Shown here in pieces: positions 17,793 to 26,635 of a stretch of 64,000 nucleotides of DNA. The stretch covers positions 2,480,001-2,544,000 of the forward strand of contig NZ_CP063418.1 in NCBI RefSeq assembly GCF_013184985.2, given 5' to 3'. The stretch is from Actinomyces faecalis (GTDB lineage: Bacteria > Actinomycetota > Actinomycetes > Actinomycetales > Actinomycetaceae). Below the pieces are notes generated by a model, which saw only the letters and a list, made by a program, of their open reading frames with translations, was not told the DNA's origin and did not search any database. The stretch's first letter is position 1. Each line of letters opens with the position of its first letter. The position numbers and the translations under genes were made by a program.

Positions 17793-18197
17793 TTACGCCT
17801 CGATCGTCACCGTCCGACGCATCTGTCCGGAGAAGGGCACCGGGATGTAGGCCACACGTACCGACACCCGCAGCAGCACCTCATGCTCGCCCGTGCTGAG
17901 CCCACCCGGGCGCAGGACACGGACCACTGCCTCGTCCTCGTACTCCCAGCGGAAGGACGTCACAGTCTCCATCTCAGCCAAGGTGAACCAGTGCTCACCA
18001 CCATCAGCGGTGAAACGGATGTCCTCCCGGGGCACGGCCTCGCCGTCAACCTCCACCTCGACGTCGTGCACCATCGACAGCGGGATTCCCCGGTAGTAGG
18101 GCACACGGGTGCGCATCTCAAAGCCCAGCGCCTCATCCGACTGCGGATCTGGCACATTGGTCAAGGAACCAGCGGTGAAAATGTATCCGTCAAACAT
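17793..18197 (-). CDS. C-glycoside deglycosidase beta-subunit-like protein (DUF6379-like, copy 3)
   Basis: 134 aa. Carries VPYYRGIPLSMVHDVEVEVDG, a W-containing central strand (FRWEYED), VLRPGGLSTGEHE and the terminal RRTVTIE, matching copy 2 at 1835 closely. ATG with AAGGACAGACC upstream. It starts 9 bp after the alpha-like gene ends. The tight pairing of an alpha-like and a beta-like gene, seen three times in this window, supports a heteromeric enzyme. Confidence 0.7.
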   Translation of the reverse strand: MFDGYIFTAGSLTNVPDPQSDEALGFEMRTRVPYYRGIPLSMVHDVEVEVDGEAVPREDIRFTADGGEHWFTLAEMETVTSFRWEYEDEAVVRVLRPGGLSTGEHEVLLRVSVRVAYIPVPFSGQMRRTVTIEA

Positions 18198-18206
18198 GGT
18201 CTGTCC

Positions 18207-19238
18207 TTACTTTCCCTGCACGCCGTCACCCAGGTGGCGCGACATCATGTCCTGGTGGGCGCGCACCTGCTCCAGGTCGCGGATCTGCTCGCCCGGAAGC
18301 ACGAAGCGCTGTCCCTCGTACTCCGAGCAGACGAAGCCGTCCCAGCCAATCTGGTTGAGGCGGGTGAAAATGCGTCCGTAGTCGATGGAGTACTCCTCCC
18401 CGTCCTGTGTCATCTCCCAGAACTTGCCGTGGAAGGACTTGATGTAGGGGGCAAACTCATCCAGGGTGTCCAAGCTCGTGTTCTCGTACCCGGTGGCCAT
18501 CATCGCGTAGAAACGGTCCTGGAAGGTGTGGAAGTGACGCGAGAGCTCCTCCGGGAACTCGTAGTCATCCGGGTTGCTGGGGTTACGGGGGAAGGCCTGA
18601 CGAGGGTCAGAGCCGGAGGCGAAAATGTCATCGATGTAGGAGATGACGTTCTCATCCACCCCCATGAGCTCACGGAAGTAACGGGTGGAGACGCGCGGGT
18701 GACGCTGGCAGTAGATCCCGAAGTCCACCACAAGCCCGACCAGCGGGGAGTCCACCTCCTTCATCTCCTTGATCCAGGCCGCTGTCATCGGGTGGTCAAA
18801 GCTCATGCCCGCATGGACCTCAACGGCCAGGGTGATGTCAAGCTTCTCTGCCAGCGGCAGGACCCGGCGGATCACAGCAGGGTCGGTCTGGGAGACCACA
18901 CGCACGAGGTGGAATCCCAGGCGGTGAGTCAGACGCAGGTCAGCACTGAGCAGCTCGCACTGCTCCTCAATAGTCAGCCAGCGGTTCTTGTACAGCGAGG
19001 AGTTGATGAAGATGTCGTTGGAGACGCGCTCCAGACCTGAACGGTCCAGGCTCGCGTTAAACGCTGCAACAGTCTCGTCCGTGGCGTTCGCCGCGCCACG
19101 GACCATCTGGTCGCTGAGGATCTCCACGCCCTGCGCCCCCGTGTCCACGACGGCGTCAAGCACTCCATCCACACCAAGTCCACCGCGCCCATAGGCATCT
19201 TGGAGCGAGTACAGCGACACGCCCGTCTTGATCGTCAT
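18207..19238 (-). CDS. C-glycoside deglycosidase alpha-subunit-like TIM-barrel protein (copy 3)
   Basis: 343 aa from the ATG at 19238, after GGAAAGGAGAACTCAT; the sequence further upstream in this frame lacks a ribosome binding site. Metal-site candidates E140 (AVEVHAG), D172 (VDFGIY), H270 (FHGKF) and E306 (CSEYEG), with H142, correspond one for one to the copies at 372 and 2229. It lies in a separate operon with the beta-like gene and a GH35-like enzyme, divergent from the second ROK regulator. No dedicated dehydrogenase is adjacent, so it may use the product of the dehydrogenase at 3435. Confidence 0.72.
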   Translation of the reverse strand: MTIKTGVSLYSLQDAYGRGGLGVDGVLDAVVDTGAQGVEILSDQMVRGAANATDETVAAFNASLDRSGLERVSNDIFINSSLYKNRWLTIEEQCELLSADLRLTHRLGFHLVRVVSQTDPAVIRRVLPLAEKLDITLAVEVHAGMSFDHPMTAAWIKEMKEVDSPLVGLVVDFGIYCQRHPRVSTRYFRELMGVDENVISYIDDIFASGSDPRQAFPRNPSNPDDYEFPEELSRHFHTFQDRFYAMMATGYENTSLDTLDEFAPYIKSFHGKFWEMTQDGEEYSIDYGRIFTRLNQIGWDGFVCSEYEGQRFVLPGEQIRDLEQVRAHQDMMSRHLGDGVQGK

Positions 19239-19401
19239 ATGAGTTCTCCTTTCCCAGCCCTGCCCGTCATTGGGGTGACCGGTGCGGCCGGCAGACGCAA
19301 CAGCAGGTGAGCCGAGGCGCGATAGCCGCATCACTCCGAGGTGAGTCGGACGCTCATGAAGGTACGAAACCAGCCTTGTCACACGCCAGCAGCCAGCAGC
19401 A

Positions 19402-19411
19402 TGCTTTTGCA
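19402..19411 (+). promoter_or_regulatory. candidate ROK operator (TGCTTTTGCA)
   Basis: TGC and GCA arms around TTTT, in the divergent region between the alpha-like gene and the second ROK gene. It contains the CTTTTGCAC seen at 14623. Inferred binding site for one or both ROK proteins. Confidence 0.4.
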
Positions 19412-19496
19412 CCAATGGGACGAAAGAATCGACCCCCCAGCACGAACCCGATCATTACAGTGGAGGACGTCAGACTTCCTGAGAGAGAAGGCATCC

Positions 19497-20714
19497 ATGC
19501 CGAGTGTCCTGTCCACCATCGATCCGGACGTCCTGACCATCGCCAACCTTGTGCGCACCCACCAGGCACTGACCCGCCAGGAGCTGGCCAGACGAACAGG
19601 CATGGGGCGCAACACGGTCTCCGCACTCGTAGGCACGGCCATCGAGGCCGGCCTCCTGGTGCCTGACGGCTCAGCCCCGTCCACGGGAGGACGGGCTCCG
19701 CAGACGTGGCGCTTCTGCCAGGAGACCGGCCGCATCCTCGTCATCGGTGTTCATTCTGAGACCCTCATGCTGGCGGTCACTGACCTGGGCGGACGCACAC
19801 TGAGCTCACGCACCCGCCCATGGCAGATCTCTGACGGGCCGGAGGCGACCTTCACGCAGGCGCTGAGTGATTTCGAGGACATGCAAGCCGGCCTGCCCGA
19901 CGCCGCCCGCACGGTGTGGGGAGCAGGCGTCTCCCTCCCCGGCCCTATCAACCACCTCACCGGCCGGCCCACGGCACCCCCGATCATGCCCGGTTGGGAC
20001 GGTTTCGATGTGCGCGGCTGGCTCGAGCAGCGGCTAGGGGTCGGCGTCGTCGTCGACAACGACGTCAACACCATGCTTCTGGGCTACGCCACCTCCCTGC
20101 CAGCCCAACGACACCGCGACCCCGGGGACATCTTGTACGTGCACTTCGGGACAGGCATTGGGGCAGGACTGATGTCAGGTGGTCACATCCACCGTGGGGC
20201 CGACGGTGCTGCCGGGGACATCGGCCACGTCAGAGTCACTGAGGCTGACAATGTGGTGTGCCGGTGCGGACGCACTGGCTGCCTCGAGGCAGTCGCCGGA
20301 GGGTGGGCGCTGCTGCGTGACGCGCGGCGTGCCGCGAAGGACGGGCTGAGCCCTCACTTGAAGGGGCGGTTGCACAGCAGCGGGGCGCTGGGCCTGGACG
20401 ATATCGTCAGCGGTGTGGCTGCCGGGGACACTGAGTGCCTGACGCTCGTGGTGCGCTCAGCCACCGCCGTCGGGCAGGCGCTGGCCATGGTGGTGAGCTT
20501 CTTCAACCCCCGGCGCGTGGTGCTGGCCGGGCCTCTGCCCGAGGGCTGTCCCCTGTTCGTCACCGCCGCGGAGCGGATTGTGCGCGAACGGGCACTGACC
20601 CTGGCAACCCAAGGCCTAGAGATCATCGCCGGCAACCACGAGGCTCAGGACGAGCGGCACGGAGCCGCAATCCTTGCTGTTGACGCCCTGTTCGCAAAGG
20701 AGACATCGGCCTGA
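19497..20714 (+). CDS. ROK-family transcriptional regulator (2)
   Basis: 405 aa from the ATG at 19497 with AGAAGG upstream. N-terminal winged helix (ALTRQELARRTGMGRNTVSALVG), ROK domain with VVDNDVNTMLLGY and zinc motif CRCGRTGCLE. Clearly paralogous to the ROK protein at 14686 (shared STGGRAPQ linker). Divergent from the third alpha/beta pair and upstream of the TIM-barrel gene at 20908, so a likely regulator of both. Confidence 0.85.
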   Translation: MPSVLSTIDPDVLTIANLVRTHQALTRQELARRTGMGRNTVSALVGTAIEAGLLVPDGSAPSTGGRAPQTWRFCQETGRILVIGVHSETLMLAVTDLGGRTLSSRTRPWQISDGPEATFTQALSDFEDMQAGLPDAARTVWGAGVSLPGPINHLTGRPTAPPIMPGWDGFDVRGWLEQRLGVGVVVDNDVNTMLLGYATSLPAQRHRDPGDILYVHFGTGIGAGLMSGGHIHRGADGAAGDIGHVRVTEADNVVCRCGRTGCLEAVAGGWALLRDARRAAKDGLSPHLKGRLHSSGALGLDDIVSGVAAGDTECLTLVVRSATAVGQALAMVVSFFNPRRVVLAGPLPEGCPLFVTAAERIVRERALTLATQGLEIIAGNHEAQDERHGAAILAVDALFAKETSA

Positions 20715-20776
20715 TACCGGGGTGGGAACCGGGGCAGTGATCGACGGCGACCCACCACCCCCTTCTGCACGGCCAG

Positions 20777-20786
20777 CGCAAAAGCG
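20777..20786. promoter_or_regulatory. candidate ROK operator (CGCAAAAGCG)
   Basis: Short palindrome with CGC/GCG arms around AAAA, 120 bp before the start of the TIM-barrel gene at 20908. It is the reverse-complement form of the CTTTTGC core at 14623 and 19404. Confidence 0.35.
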
Positions 20787-20907
20787 GCAGTCGTCCCCCT
20801 CCCTCTGGCCAAGGACCACGCCATAGCGTCAAGGCATCCCACCGCACCGCGACGGCGTCACCGACCACCGCACCGCGGTCGCGCTCACCCTGCGAAGGAG
20901 CAGTGTC

Positions 20908-21915
20908 ATGCCTAGGAACATCAACCTCTTCACCGGCCAGTGGGTCGATCTCCCCTTTGAGGAGGTGTGTGCTCTCGCCGAGCAGTGGGGCTTCGACGGC
21001 CTCGAGGTTCCCGTCGCCGGCGACCACCTTGACGTCTACCGCGCCGCCGAGGACGACGCCTACTGCCAGGAGTGGAAAGACCGCCTGGCACGCCACAATC
21101 TCAGCTGCTACGCCATCTCCAACCACTCCACCGGCCAGCTCATCTGTGACGATCCCATCGACTTCCGTCACCGCGGGCTCGTCGGCGACCGCGTGTGGGG
21201 CGAGGGCGAGTCCGACGCCGAGGGTATCCGCGAGCGCGCCGCCGAAGAGCTCAAGCTGACCGCCCGCGTCGCCGCCAAGCTCGGCGCCGAGGTCGTCACC
21301 GGATTCACCGGATCCAAGATCTGGAAGTACGTGGCCATGTACCCGCCGGTCGGTTCCGACGTCATCGCCGACGGCTACGAGGACTTCGCGCGCCGCTTCA
21401 ACCCCATCATGGACGTCTTCGACTCCGAGGGCGTGAAGTTCGCCCTTGAGGTTCACCCCAGCGAGATCGCCTACGACTACTGGACCACCAAGGCCACGCT
21501 TGAGGCCATCGACCACCGTGACGCCTTCGGCATCAACTGGGACCCCTCCCACATGATCTGGCAGGGAATCGACCCCGCTGTCTTCCTGACCGACTTTGCC
21601 GACCGCATCTACCACGTCCACTGCAAGGACACCAAGACCCACTTCGACGGCCGAAACGGCCGCCTGTCCTCCCACCTGTCCTGGGACGACCCACGCCGTG
21701 GCTGGACCTTTGTCTCCGCCGGCCTGGGAGACGCTGACCTGGATGGCTACTTCCGTACCCTCAACCAGATCGGCTACACCGGCCCGATCTCGATCGAGTG
21801 GGAGGACTCCGGCATGGACCGTCTCCACGGCGCGCCCCTGGCCCTGAGGTACGCCCGCGAGCACGTCTACGACCTGCCTGAGGCCGCCTTCGACTCACAC
21901 TTTTCCAACCGCTGA
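20908..21915 (+). CDS. sugar phosphate isomerase/epimerase family TIM-barrel protein (unpaired)
   Basis: 335 aa, ATG after GAAGGAGCAGTGTC. Xylose-isomerase-like barrel with metal ligands E181 (EVHPSE), D212 (WDPSH), H238 (HVHCKD) and E297 (IEWED). The pattern is closer to IolE/epimerase-type members than to the three deglycosidase-like alpha copies, and there is no small partner gene. Given the locus it may convert the released 3-keto-sugar into a metabolisable form. That role is an inference. Followed by a strong terminator. Confidence 0.7.
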   Translation: MPRNINLFTGQWVDLPFEEVCALAEQWGFDGLEVPVAGDHLDVYRAAEDDAYCQEWKDRLARHNLSCYAISNHSTGQLICDDPIDFRHRGLVGDRVWGEGESDAEGIRERAAEELKLTARVAAKLGAEVVTGFTGSKIWKYVAMYPPVGSDVIADGYEDFARRFNPIMDVFDSEGVKFALEVHPSEIAYDYWTTKATLEAIDHRDAFGINWDPSHMIWQGIDPAVFLTDFADRIYHVHCKDTKTHFDGRNGRLSSHLSWDDPRRGWTFVSAGLGDADLDGYFRTLNQIGYTGPISIEWEDSGMDRLHGAPLALRYAREHVYDLPEAAFDSHFSNR

Positions 21916-21929
21916 GAACAGCTCCTACC

Positions 21930-21968
21930 CGCGGGCCGGTAGCACCACACCAGTGCTATCGGCCCGCG
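21930..21968 (+). terminator. intrinsic terminator
   Basis: 16-bp arms with a single G-T pair and a 7-nt loop, 15 bp after the TIM-barrel stop codon. No T tract follows. Confidence 0.65.
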
Positions 21969-22109
21969 ACGTATCTCAGCCCACGACACACGAGGCTCAT
22001 CTGGGCGAGTGCTTGACGACCAGAGCATGGGATGAGGACGACCCTAGGCCGCAACAGCTCATAGATCGCCTATTTTCGAAAAAATCTTCCCTTTTTTACT
22101 AGAGATCTA

Positions 22110-22122
22110 TATACTTGCCGAC
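22110..22122 (+). promoter_or_regulatory. leaderless promoter of the rloA-like gene
   Basis: TATACT (22110-22115) ends seven bases before the ATG at 22123, in a local AT-rich patch (22070-22115) unlike the surrounding DNA. No ribosome binding site precedes the ATG, so transcription probably starts at or next to it. Confidence 0.55.
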
Positions 22123-23421
22123 ATGTTGCTCTCCTTCTCGGCTGAGAACTTCCGCTGCTTCGCCAACGAGGCCACGCTTGACCTCATCCACCCGTCACTC
22201 AAGACTGTGCGCCCCCATCAGGGAGCTTCCTGGGCCACCTCGACTTGGAGGGTCGCGGCCATCTTTGGAGCCAACGCCTCTGGCAAGTCCACGCTTCTCG
22301 GAGCCATCGACTGCCTTGTCGCTAGCCTCTCCGGACAACGAGCCCTCCTGCACCAGCCTTACTCCCTGAGCGATGCGAATCTGAATTCAGCCACCTCCTA
22401 CGCTGTCGAGTTCATTCATGAGGACCAGCGCTACGAGTACCGCGTTGAGGCGCAGCCTTGGGGCATTACCCGAGAGGAGCTGTGGGCCCAGCCCTACTCG
22501 CGCAAGCTCTTTGTCCGCACCCAACAGACGCCAGACACTAAGCTCACCATCAAGGCCGGCCCCTCTCTTCGAGGAGCAACTCAGGAGGTACGCCGGATCA
22601 CCACAGCCCAGGACCTGTTCCTCGCCATGGCCTTGCGATACCAGCACGCCACTCTCGCCCCCATCGCACATACCCTCAGCGAGATCCGCACAATTCACCA
22701 CAGCGACGAGGAGCGCTCGGCGCGCCTGACCTGGCTCATGCGTCGCCTCGCGGAGCGCCCCACCTGGTGGAACACGTTATCTGACGCCGTCGCACACAGC
22801 GCAGACCTCGGTATCGCCTCAGTTGAGCTAGAGGAGAAAGAGGTACCCTCCGAGGCCCTTGACTCCCTCCGCCGCCTCCTTCAGGCGGCCAATGGTGAGG
22901 AGGTCGAGATCCCCGAGGCCGTGAGAGAGATGCTCGGACGTTCCCTCAGCTTCCTCCACAGAGGTCCCGATGGGCACACGCACTCACTGCCGCTGCAAGC
23001 CCAGAGCCAAGGCACGCTCACCTGGCTCGCCACGGTCGGCCCCTCCATCGAGGCACTACATGAAGGCAAGACTCTCCTGATCGATGAGCTTGACGCCAGT
23101 CTTCACCCTACACTCGTAGCCACACTGGTGGAGATGTTCAAAGACCCTGATCTCAATCCTCTGGGCGCACAGCTCATCTTCACCACTCATGACGCTACCT
23201 TGCTCGCAAACTCTCCCACACAGCTGCTTGAGGCTGGAGAGGTCTGGATGTGTGAGAAGAACCTGGCAGGCCAGAGCGAGATATTCTCTCTTGCGGACTT
23301 TGACAGTCTGCGCCGCGGGACGAACAAGCAGAAGCAGTACCTTGCCGGAGCATTCGGTGCGATCCCGATCGTTGACCTCTCACCCATTCGCCGAGCCCTC
23401 ACGCATGAGGAGCCGAGATGA
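22123..23421 (+). CDS. AAA/ABC-type ATPase, RloA/AbiL-like defence protein
   Basis: 432 aa. N-terminal LLSFSAENFRCF strand, Walker A GANASGKST (residues 49-57), a helical middle region, and C-terminal Walker B LLIDELDASLHP (about 318-329) followed by FTTHD. This is the AAA_15/AAA_21 architecture of RloA, AbiLi and related abortive-infection ATPases. Its last four bases overlap the rloB-like gene (ATGA), showing coupling. Such pairs are linked to anti-phage defence: the ATPase is thought to sense infection and release or activate a toxic partner. Restricted to that inference; the trigger is unknown. Confidence 0.82.
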   Translation: MLLSFSAENFRCFANEATLDLIHPSLKTVRPHQGASWATSTWRVAAIFGANASGKSTLLGAIDCLVASLSGQRALLHQPYSLSDANLNSATSYAVEFIHEDQRYEYRVEAQPWGITREELWAQPYSRKLFVRTQQTPDTKLTIKAGPSLRGATQEVRRITTAQDLFLAMALRYQHATLAPIAHTLSEIRTIHHSDEERSARLTWLMRRLAERPTWWNTLSDAVAHSADLGIASVELEEKEVPSEALDSLRRLLQAANGEEVEIPEAVREMLGRSLSFLHRGPDGHTHSLPLQAQSQGTLTWLATVGPSIEALHEGKTLLIDELDASLHPTLVATLVEMFKDPDLNPLGAQLIFTTHDATLLANSPTQLLEAGEVWMCEKNLAGQSEIFSLADFDSLRRGTNKQKQYLAGAFGAIPIVDLSPIRRALTHEEPR

Positions 23422-24023
23422 AGCGTTCCCGCTCGAAGAGACGGCCACCTCGCCAAGAGCGGCGAACCATCCTTCTCGTCACCAACGGCCAGGTAACTGA
23501 GAAGACATATCTCGACGACCTCAAGCAACGAGTCGATCGCAAGCGGTTCTCTCTCACTACAAGGTTCATTCCCGGTGAGCCACAGACTGTCCTTGAGGAG
23601 CTTGATCGCTCAGACATCTCCGCATTCGCCGAGGTATGGATCATCATCGACCACGACGGAGTTGATCGATCGAGCATCATCACGCGGTGCCGTCAGTTGT
23701 GCACAAAACGCACAACCGTTACTCCAGTCATCTCCGTACCGTGCTTCGAGGTCTGGCTCAATGCGCACTACGCACCCGTGCGCCATTACACGGACCAGAA
23801 GGACGCGCAGCGGCACTACCTCACTCTGACGGGCCTGTCAGCACAAGACGCCAAGAAGCTCGCAGGATCCTTCCCCTGGGAGAACGCTGCAATCGCTGCT
23901 CAGCAGTGCCACCTACCTGATGCTGAGTTGCCGCAGAAAGGAAGCCAGGGGTCTTCCCCTTCCACCACGATGCCTCACCTCTTGCACAGTCTCGGCCTTC
24001 TGGAGACCAAGGATCTGCACTGA
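23418..24023 (+). CDS. RloB-like protein (TOPRIM-like acidic motif)
   Basis: 201 aa. N-terminal basic stretch, then LLVTNGQVTEKTYLDDL with a conserved-type E28, and VWIIIDHDG with D78 and D80, the layout of RloB/AbiLii proteins that resemble TOPRIM nucleases. ISVPCFEVWLNAHY is also typical. Start ATG overlaps the ATPase stop. Probable toxic effector or nuclease of the two-gene defence system. A decayed relative lies at 4851-4981. Confidence 0.8.
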   Translation: MKRSRSKRRPPRQERRTILLVTNGQVTEKTYLDDLKQRVDRKRFSLTTRFIPGEPQTVLEELDRSDISAFAEVWIIIDHDGVDRSSIITRCRQLCTKRTTVTPVISVPCFEVWLNAHYAPVRHYTDQKDAQRHYLTLTGLSAQDAKKLAGSFPWENAAIAAQQCHLPDAELPQKGSQGSSPSTTMPHLLHSLGLLETKDLH

Positions 24024-24213
24024 CGGGCCATCTGCCGCACACGATCGCATCGGACACATCGCTGGCCAGATAGGTAAAAATGCCTGACGAGCACCTCCAC
24101 CGAGCCGAGTTCATCAACCGCTCCCTCGCCGACTTCCGCCCCAGTCCCCACCTTTGATCGTCGGTCCGTCTCCCGCGTCGCTACAGCCCGCCCCGCCTGC
24201 CCGCAGGCCCGGC

Positions 24214-25725
24214 TCAGTCCAGCTCCGTAATGTGCCCAGCAGGGTCACCCACTCGCAGCATGAGCACCAGCCCAGCGCCCAGCACCGCCACGATGCCGAG
24301 GATCCCCCAATAGCTGGCCTCACCGCCTACCACGCTCTTGCCGATCCAGATGAACAGCCCGTACATCGCCGGCGCCAGGAAGGAGACCGCGCGACCCGTC
24401 GTCGCGTAGAGCCCGAAGATCTCACCCTCGCGCCCGGTCGGAATCACTCGCGCCAGGAAGGAACGTGCCGCGGACTGGGCCGGCCCCACACAGGCCGACA
24501 GCGTGAGCCCAAGCGCCCAGAAGACCGCTGCTCCGCCGTCGTGCAGGAGAAAGACCAGCATCCCAGCCACCACCAGGATCCCCAGCGATCCCAGGATCAC
24601 ACGCCTCGGACCGAGGAGATCATCCAACCGTCCCGAGATAATCGTGGCGACCCCTGCCACGACGTTGGCGGCAATAGCGAAGATGATGACGTCGGAGCTG
24701 CTGAAGCCGAAGGTGTTCTGGGCGATGATCCCACCGTAGGTGAACACTCCAGCCAGCCCGTCACGGAAGACCGCCGCGGCCAGGAGGAACCACAGCACCT
24801 CCGGGTGGCTGCGGTACAGCGCCACCAGGGTGCGCCACAGCCTCTTGTATGAGGCCCACAGAGACTCACGTCGTGCCTTGACCGCACGCCCCTGAAGGAC
24901 CGCTGGCTCAGACTCCATCGCAGCCTGGCTGCGCTCACTCCCACGCACGTCGTCGTCAGCCTCGTCCTGTCGGTACCGGCGCACTCCCCGTCCGGACTGG
25001 GTCAGGAGCACCGGGATCGCGCTGAGCCCGAACCAGGCCGCAGCCACGAGCATGGCCGCGCGCACGTTGAGCCCGTTCTCACTGGTCACCCCGAACCAGC
25101 CCACCTCAGGGTTGATGAAGCCGACGAAGAGGATGAGCAGCAGCACGATCCCGCCGAGGTAGCCCATCCCCCAGCCCAGGCCCGAGACCGCACCGACCTT
25201 GTCCTTGGGGGCGAGCGAGGCAAGCAGCCCGTTGTAGTTGACCGAGGCCAGCTCAAAGAAGACGTTGCCCACGCCCAGCAGCGTGATCCCGAGCCACAGG
25301 TAACCAGGCGCCGGCAGGACGAAGAACAAGCCTGCGCTGATCGCCACCACAACAGCGGTATAGGCCCCCAGCCAGAAGATGGTCCGTCCAGCGCGATCGG
25401 AGCGCTGCCCAGTGACAGGAGCGAGCAGGGCGATGCACGCTCCCGCGATGGTCAGGCCGAGCGAGAGGGAGGACTCGGTGACGTCCTTGTCGCCGAAGGC
25501 CGAGCTCGTGAGGTAGACCGTGAAGACGAAAGTGGTGATGACGGCGTTGAATGCCGCCGAGCCCCAGTCCCACAGGCCCCAGGCCACCACAGGCCATGTC
25601 AGCCAGCGGCGCGAGCCGCCCGGGCGGGTCGAGCCCGCGTACGGCCGCGGCTCGGCCTCGGGGAGGGAACCAGCGTGGGGGCCGTCGTTCTCGTGGGGAT
25701 CAGCCGTCCGGCTCATGGGGGTCAT
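24214..25725 (-). CDS. UMF1/Atg22-like MFS transporter
   Basis: 503 aa with 12 predicted membrane helices and a 40-residue hydrophilic N-terminus. WGLWDWGSAAFNAVITTFVF and the loop GQRSDRAGR are typical of the UMF1 (vacuole-effluxer-like) MFS family. A charged cytoplasmic loop of about 60 residues separates the halves. Substrate unknown; amino-acid or drug efflux are possible. Monocistronic as far as visible. The 24024-24213 gap holds no convincing gene. Confidence 0.8.
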   Translation of the reverse strand: MTPMSRTADPHENDGPHAGSLPEAEPRPYAGSTRPGGSRRWLTWPVVAWGLWDWGSAAFNAVITTFVFTVYLTSSAFGDKDVTESSLSLGLTIAGACIALLAPVTGQRSDRAGRTIFWLGAYTAVVVAISAGLFFVLPAPGYLWLGITLLGVGNVFFELASVNYNGLLASLAPKDKVGAVSGLGWGMGYLGGIVLLLILFVGFINPEVGWFGVTSENGLNVRAAMLVAAAWFGLSAIPVLLTQSGRGVRRYRQDEADDDVRGSERSQAAMESEPAVLQGRAVKARRESLWASYKRLWRTLVALYRSHPEVLWFLLAAAVFRDGLAGVFTYGGIIAQNTFGFSSSDVIIFAIAANVVAGVATIISGRLDDLLGPRRVILGSLGILVVAGMLVFLLHDGGAAVFWALGLTLSACVGPAQSAARSFLARVIPTGREGEIFGLYATTGRAVSFLAPAMYGLFIWIGKSVVGGEASYWGILGIVAVLGAGLVLMLRVGDPAGHITELD

Positions 25726-25799
25726 ACGGTGAGCCTAGGGCCTTACCGGTTGCCGGGCAGTGACTTCGCGGTGACGATCCTGTGCCGCGTCGCCGCCCG

Positions 25800-26618
25800 T
25801 CATCTCTCCAGGAGCAGCTGGGCCAGGGCCAGGTCCAGGGGCGTGGTCACCTTGAGGGACATGGGGTCCCCGGGGACGACGACGACGCTGCCGCCCGCTG
25901 CCTCGACCAGCCCGGCGTCGTCGGAGGCCGCGATCGCCTCGTCACCGGCACGGTCCGCACCCAGGCGATGAGCTGCCAGCAGGGTCTCCGTCGCGAAGCC
26001 CTGCGGCGTCTGGACCGCCCGCAGGCGGGTACGGTCCGGCGTCGCCGCTACCTGCTCCACGCCGTCGTCAGCGTGCCTCTGCCTGGCAGCACGATCCGCA
26101 CCCGTCTGCGCCGGGGACGGTGACGCCTCCTCGGCGGCCCGGACCTCCTTGACGGTATCGGTAACCGGCAGCGCCGGGACGACGGCGTCGTAGCCAGCCT
26201 GCACCGCCGCGACCACCCGTTGGGTGACGGCGGGCGGAGTCAGCGCCCGGGCGGCGTCGTGCACGAGGACGACCTGGGCCTGCGGGCAGGCACGCAGCGC
26301 TGCCTCCAGCCCGCGCGCCACGCTGGCCTGCCGGGAGGTCGCCGCCCCGGCCACGACCTCGACCGTGGCCTGGCTCGTTCCCCCTAGCCCGGCCAGCTCT
26401 GCTGTGAAGACCTTGACCTGGTCGGCCGGTGCCGTGACCACGACGTGGTCGACGACCCCCGAGTCCAACAGGCCGCGTGCGGCTCTGCGTAGCAGGCTCT
26501 CTCCCGCCAGCGGCACCAGCGCCTTGGGCACCTGCGCTCCCAGCCGTGTGCCCGAGCCCGCAGCCGTGAGGACGGCGACGACAGCGGAGCCATGATGCAT
26601 GTCAGCCATGGCCAGCAC
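25800..26618 (-). CDS. ispD: 2-C-methyl-D-erythritol 4-phosphate cytidylyltransferase
   Basis: 272 aa from a GTG at 26618; ATGs at 26609 and 26600 are possible starts. Motifs: LTAAGSGTRLG with VPKAL (CTP binding), VHDAARAL, DTVKEV and TPQGF. It makes CDP-methylerythritol in the MEP isoprenoid pathway. About 35 extra residues rich in A, R and D lie between DTVK and the VQTPQGF strand, longer than usual for IspD. It follows carD, a common actinobacterial order, but ispF, often next to it, is absent here. Confidence 0.9.
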   Translation of the reverse strand: MLAMADMHHGSAVVAVLTAAGSGTRLGAQVPKALVPLAGESLLRRAARGLLDSGVVDHVVVTAPADQVKVFTAELAGLGGTSQATVEVVAGAATSRQASVARGLEAALRACPQAQVVLVHDAARALTPPAVTQRVVAAVQAGYDAVVPALPVTDTVKEVRAAEEASPSPAQTGADRAARQRHADDGVEQVAATPDRTRLRAVQTPQGFATETLLAAHRLGADRAGDEAIAASDDAGLVEAAGGSVVVVPGDPMSLKVTTPLDLALAQLLLER

Positions 26619-26635
26619 GCTACCCCACTCCCTGA

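Noticed and set aside
20623..21864. 413-aa minus-strand frame opposite the TIM-barrel gene
   Set aside because: Antisense shadow; no ribosome binding site and no recognisable domain.
24080..24157. 25-codon frame (MPDEHLHRAEF...) between rloB and the MFS gene
   Set aside because: No ribosome binding site, no recognisable product and no conserved feature; possibly debris.
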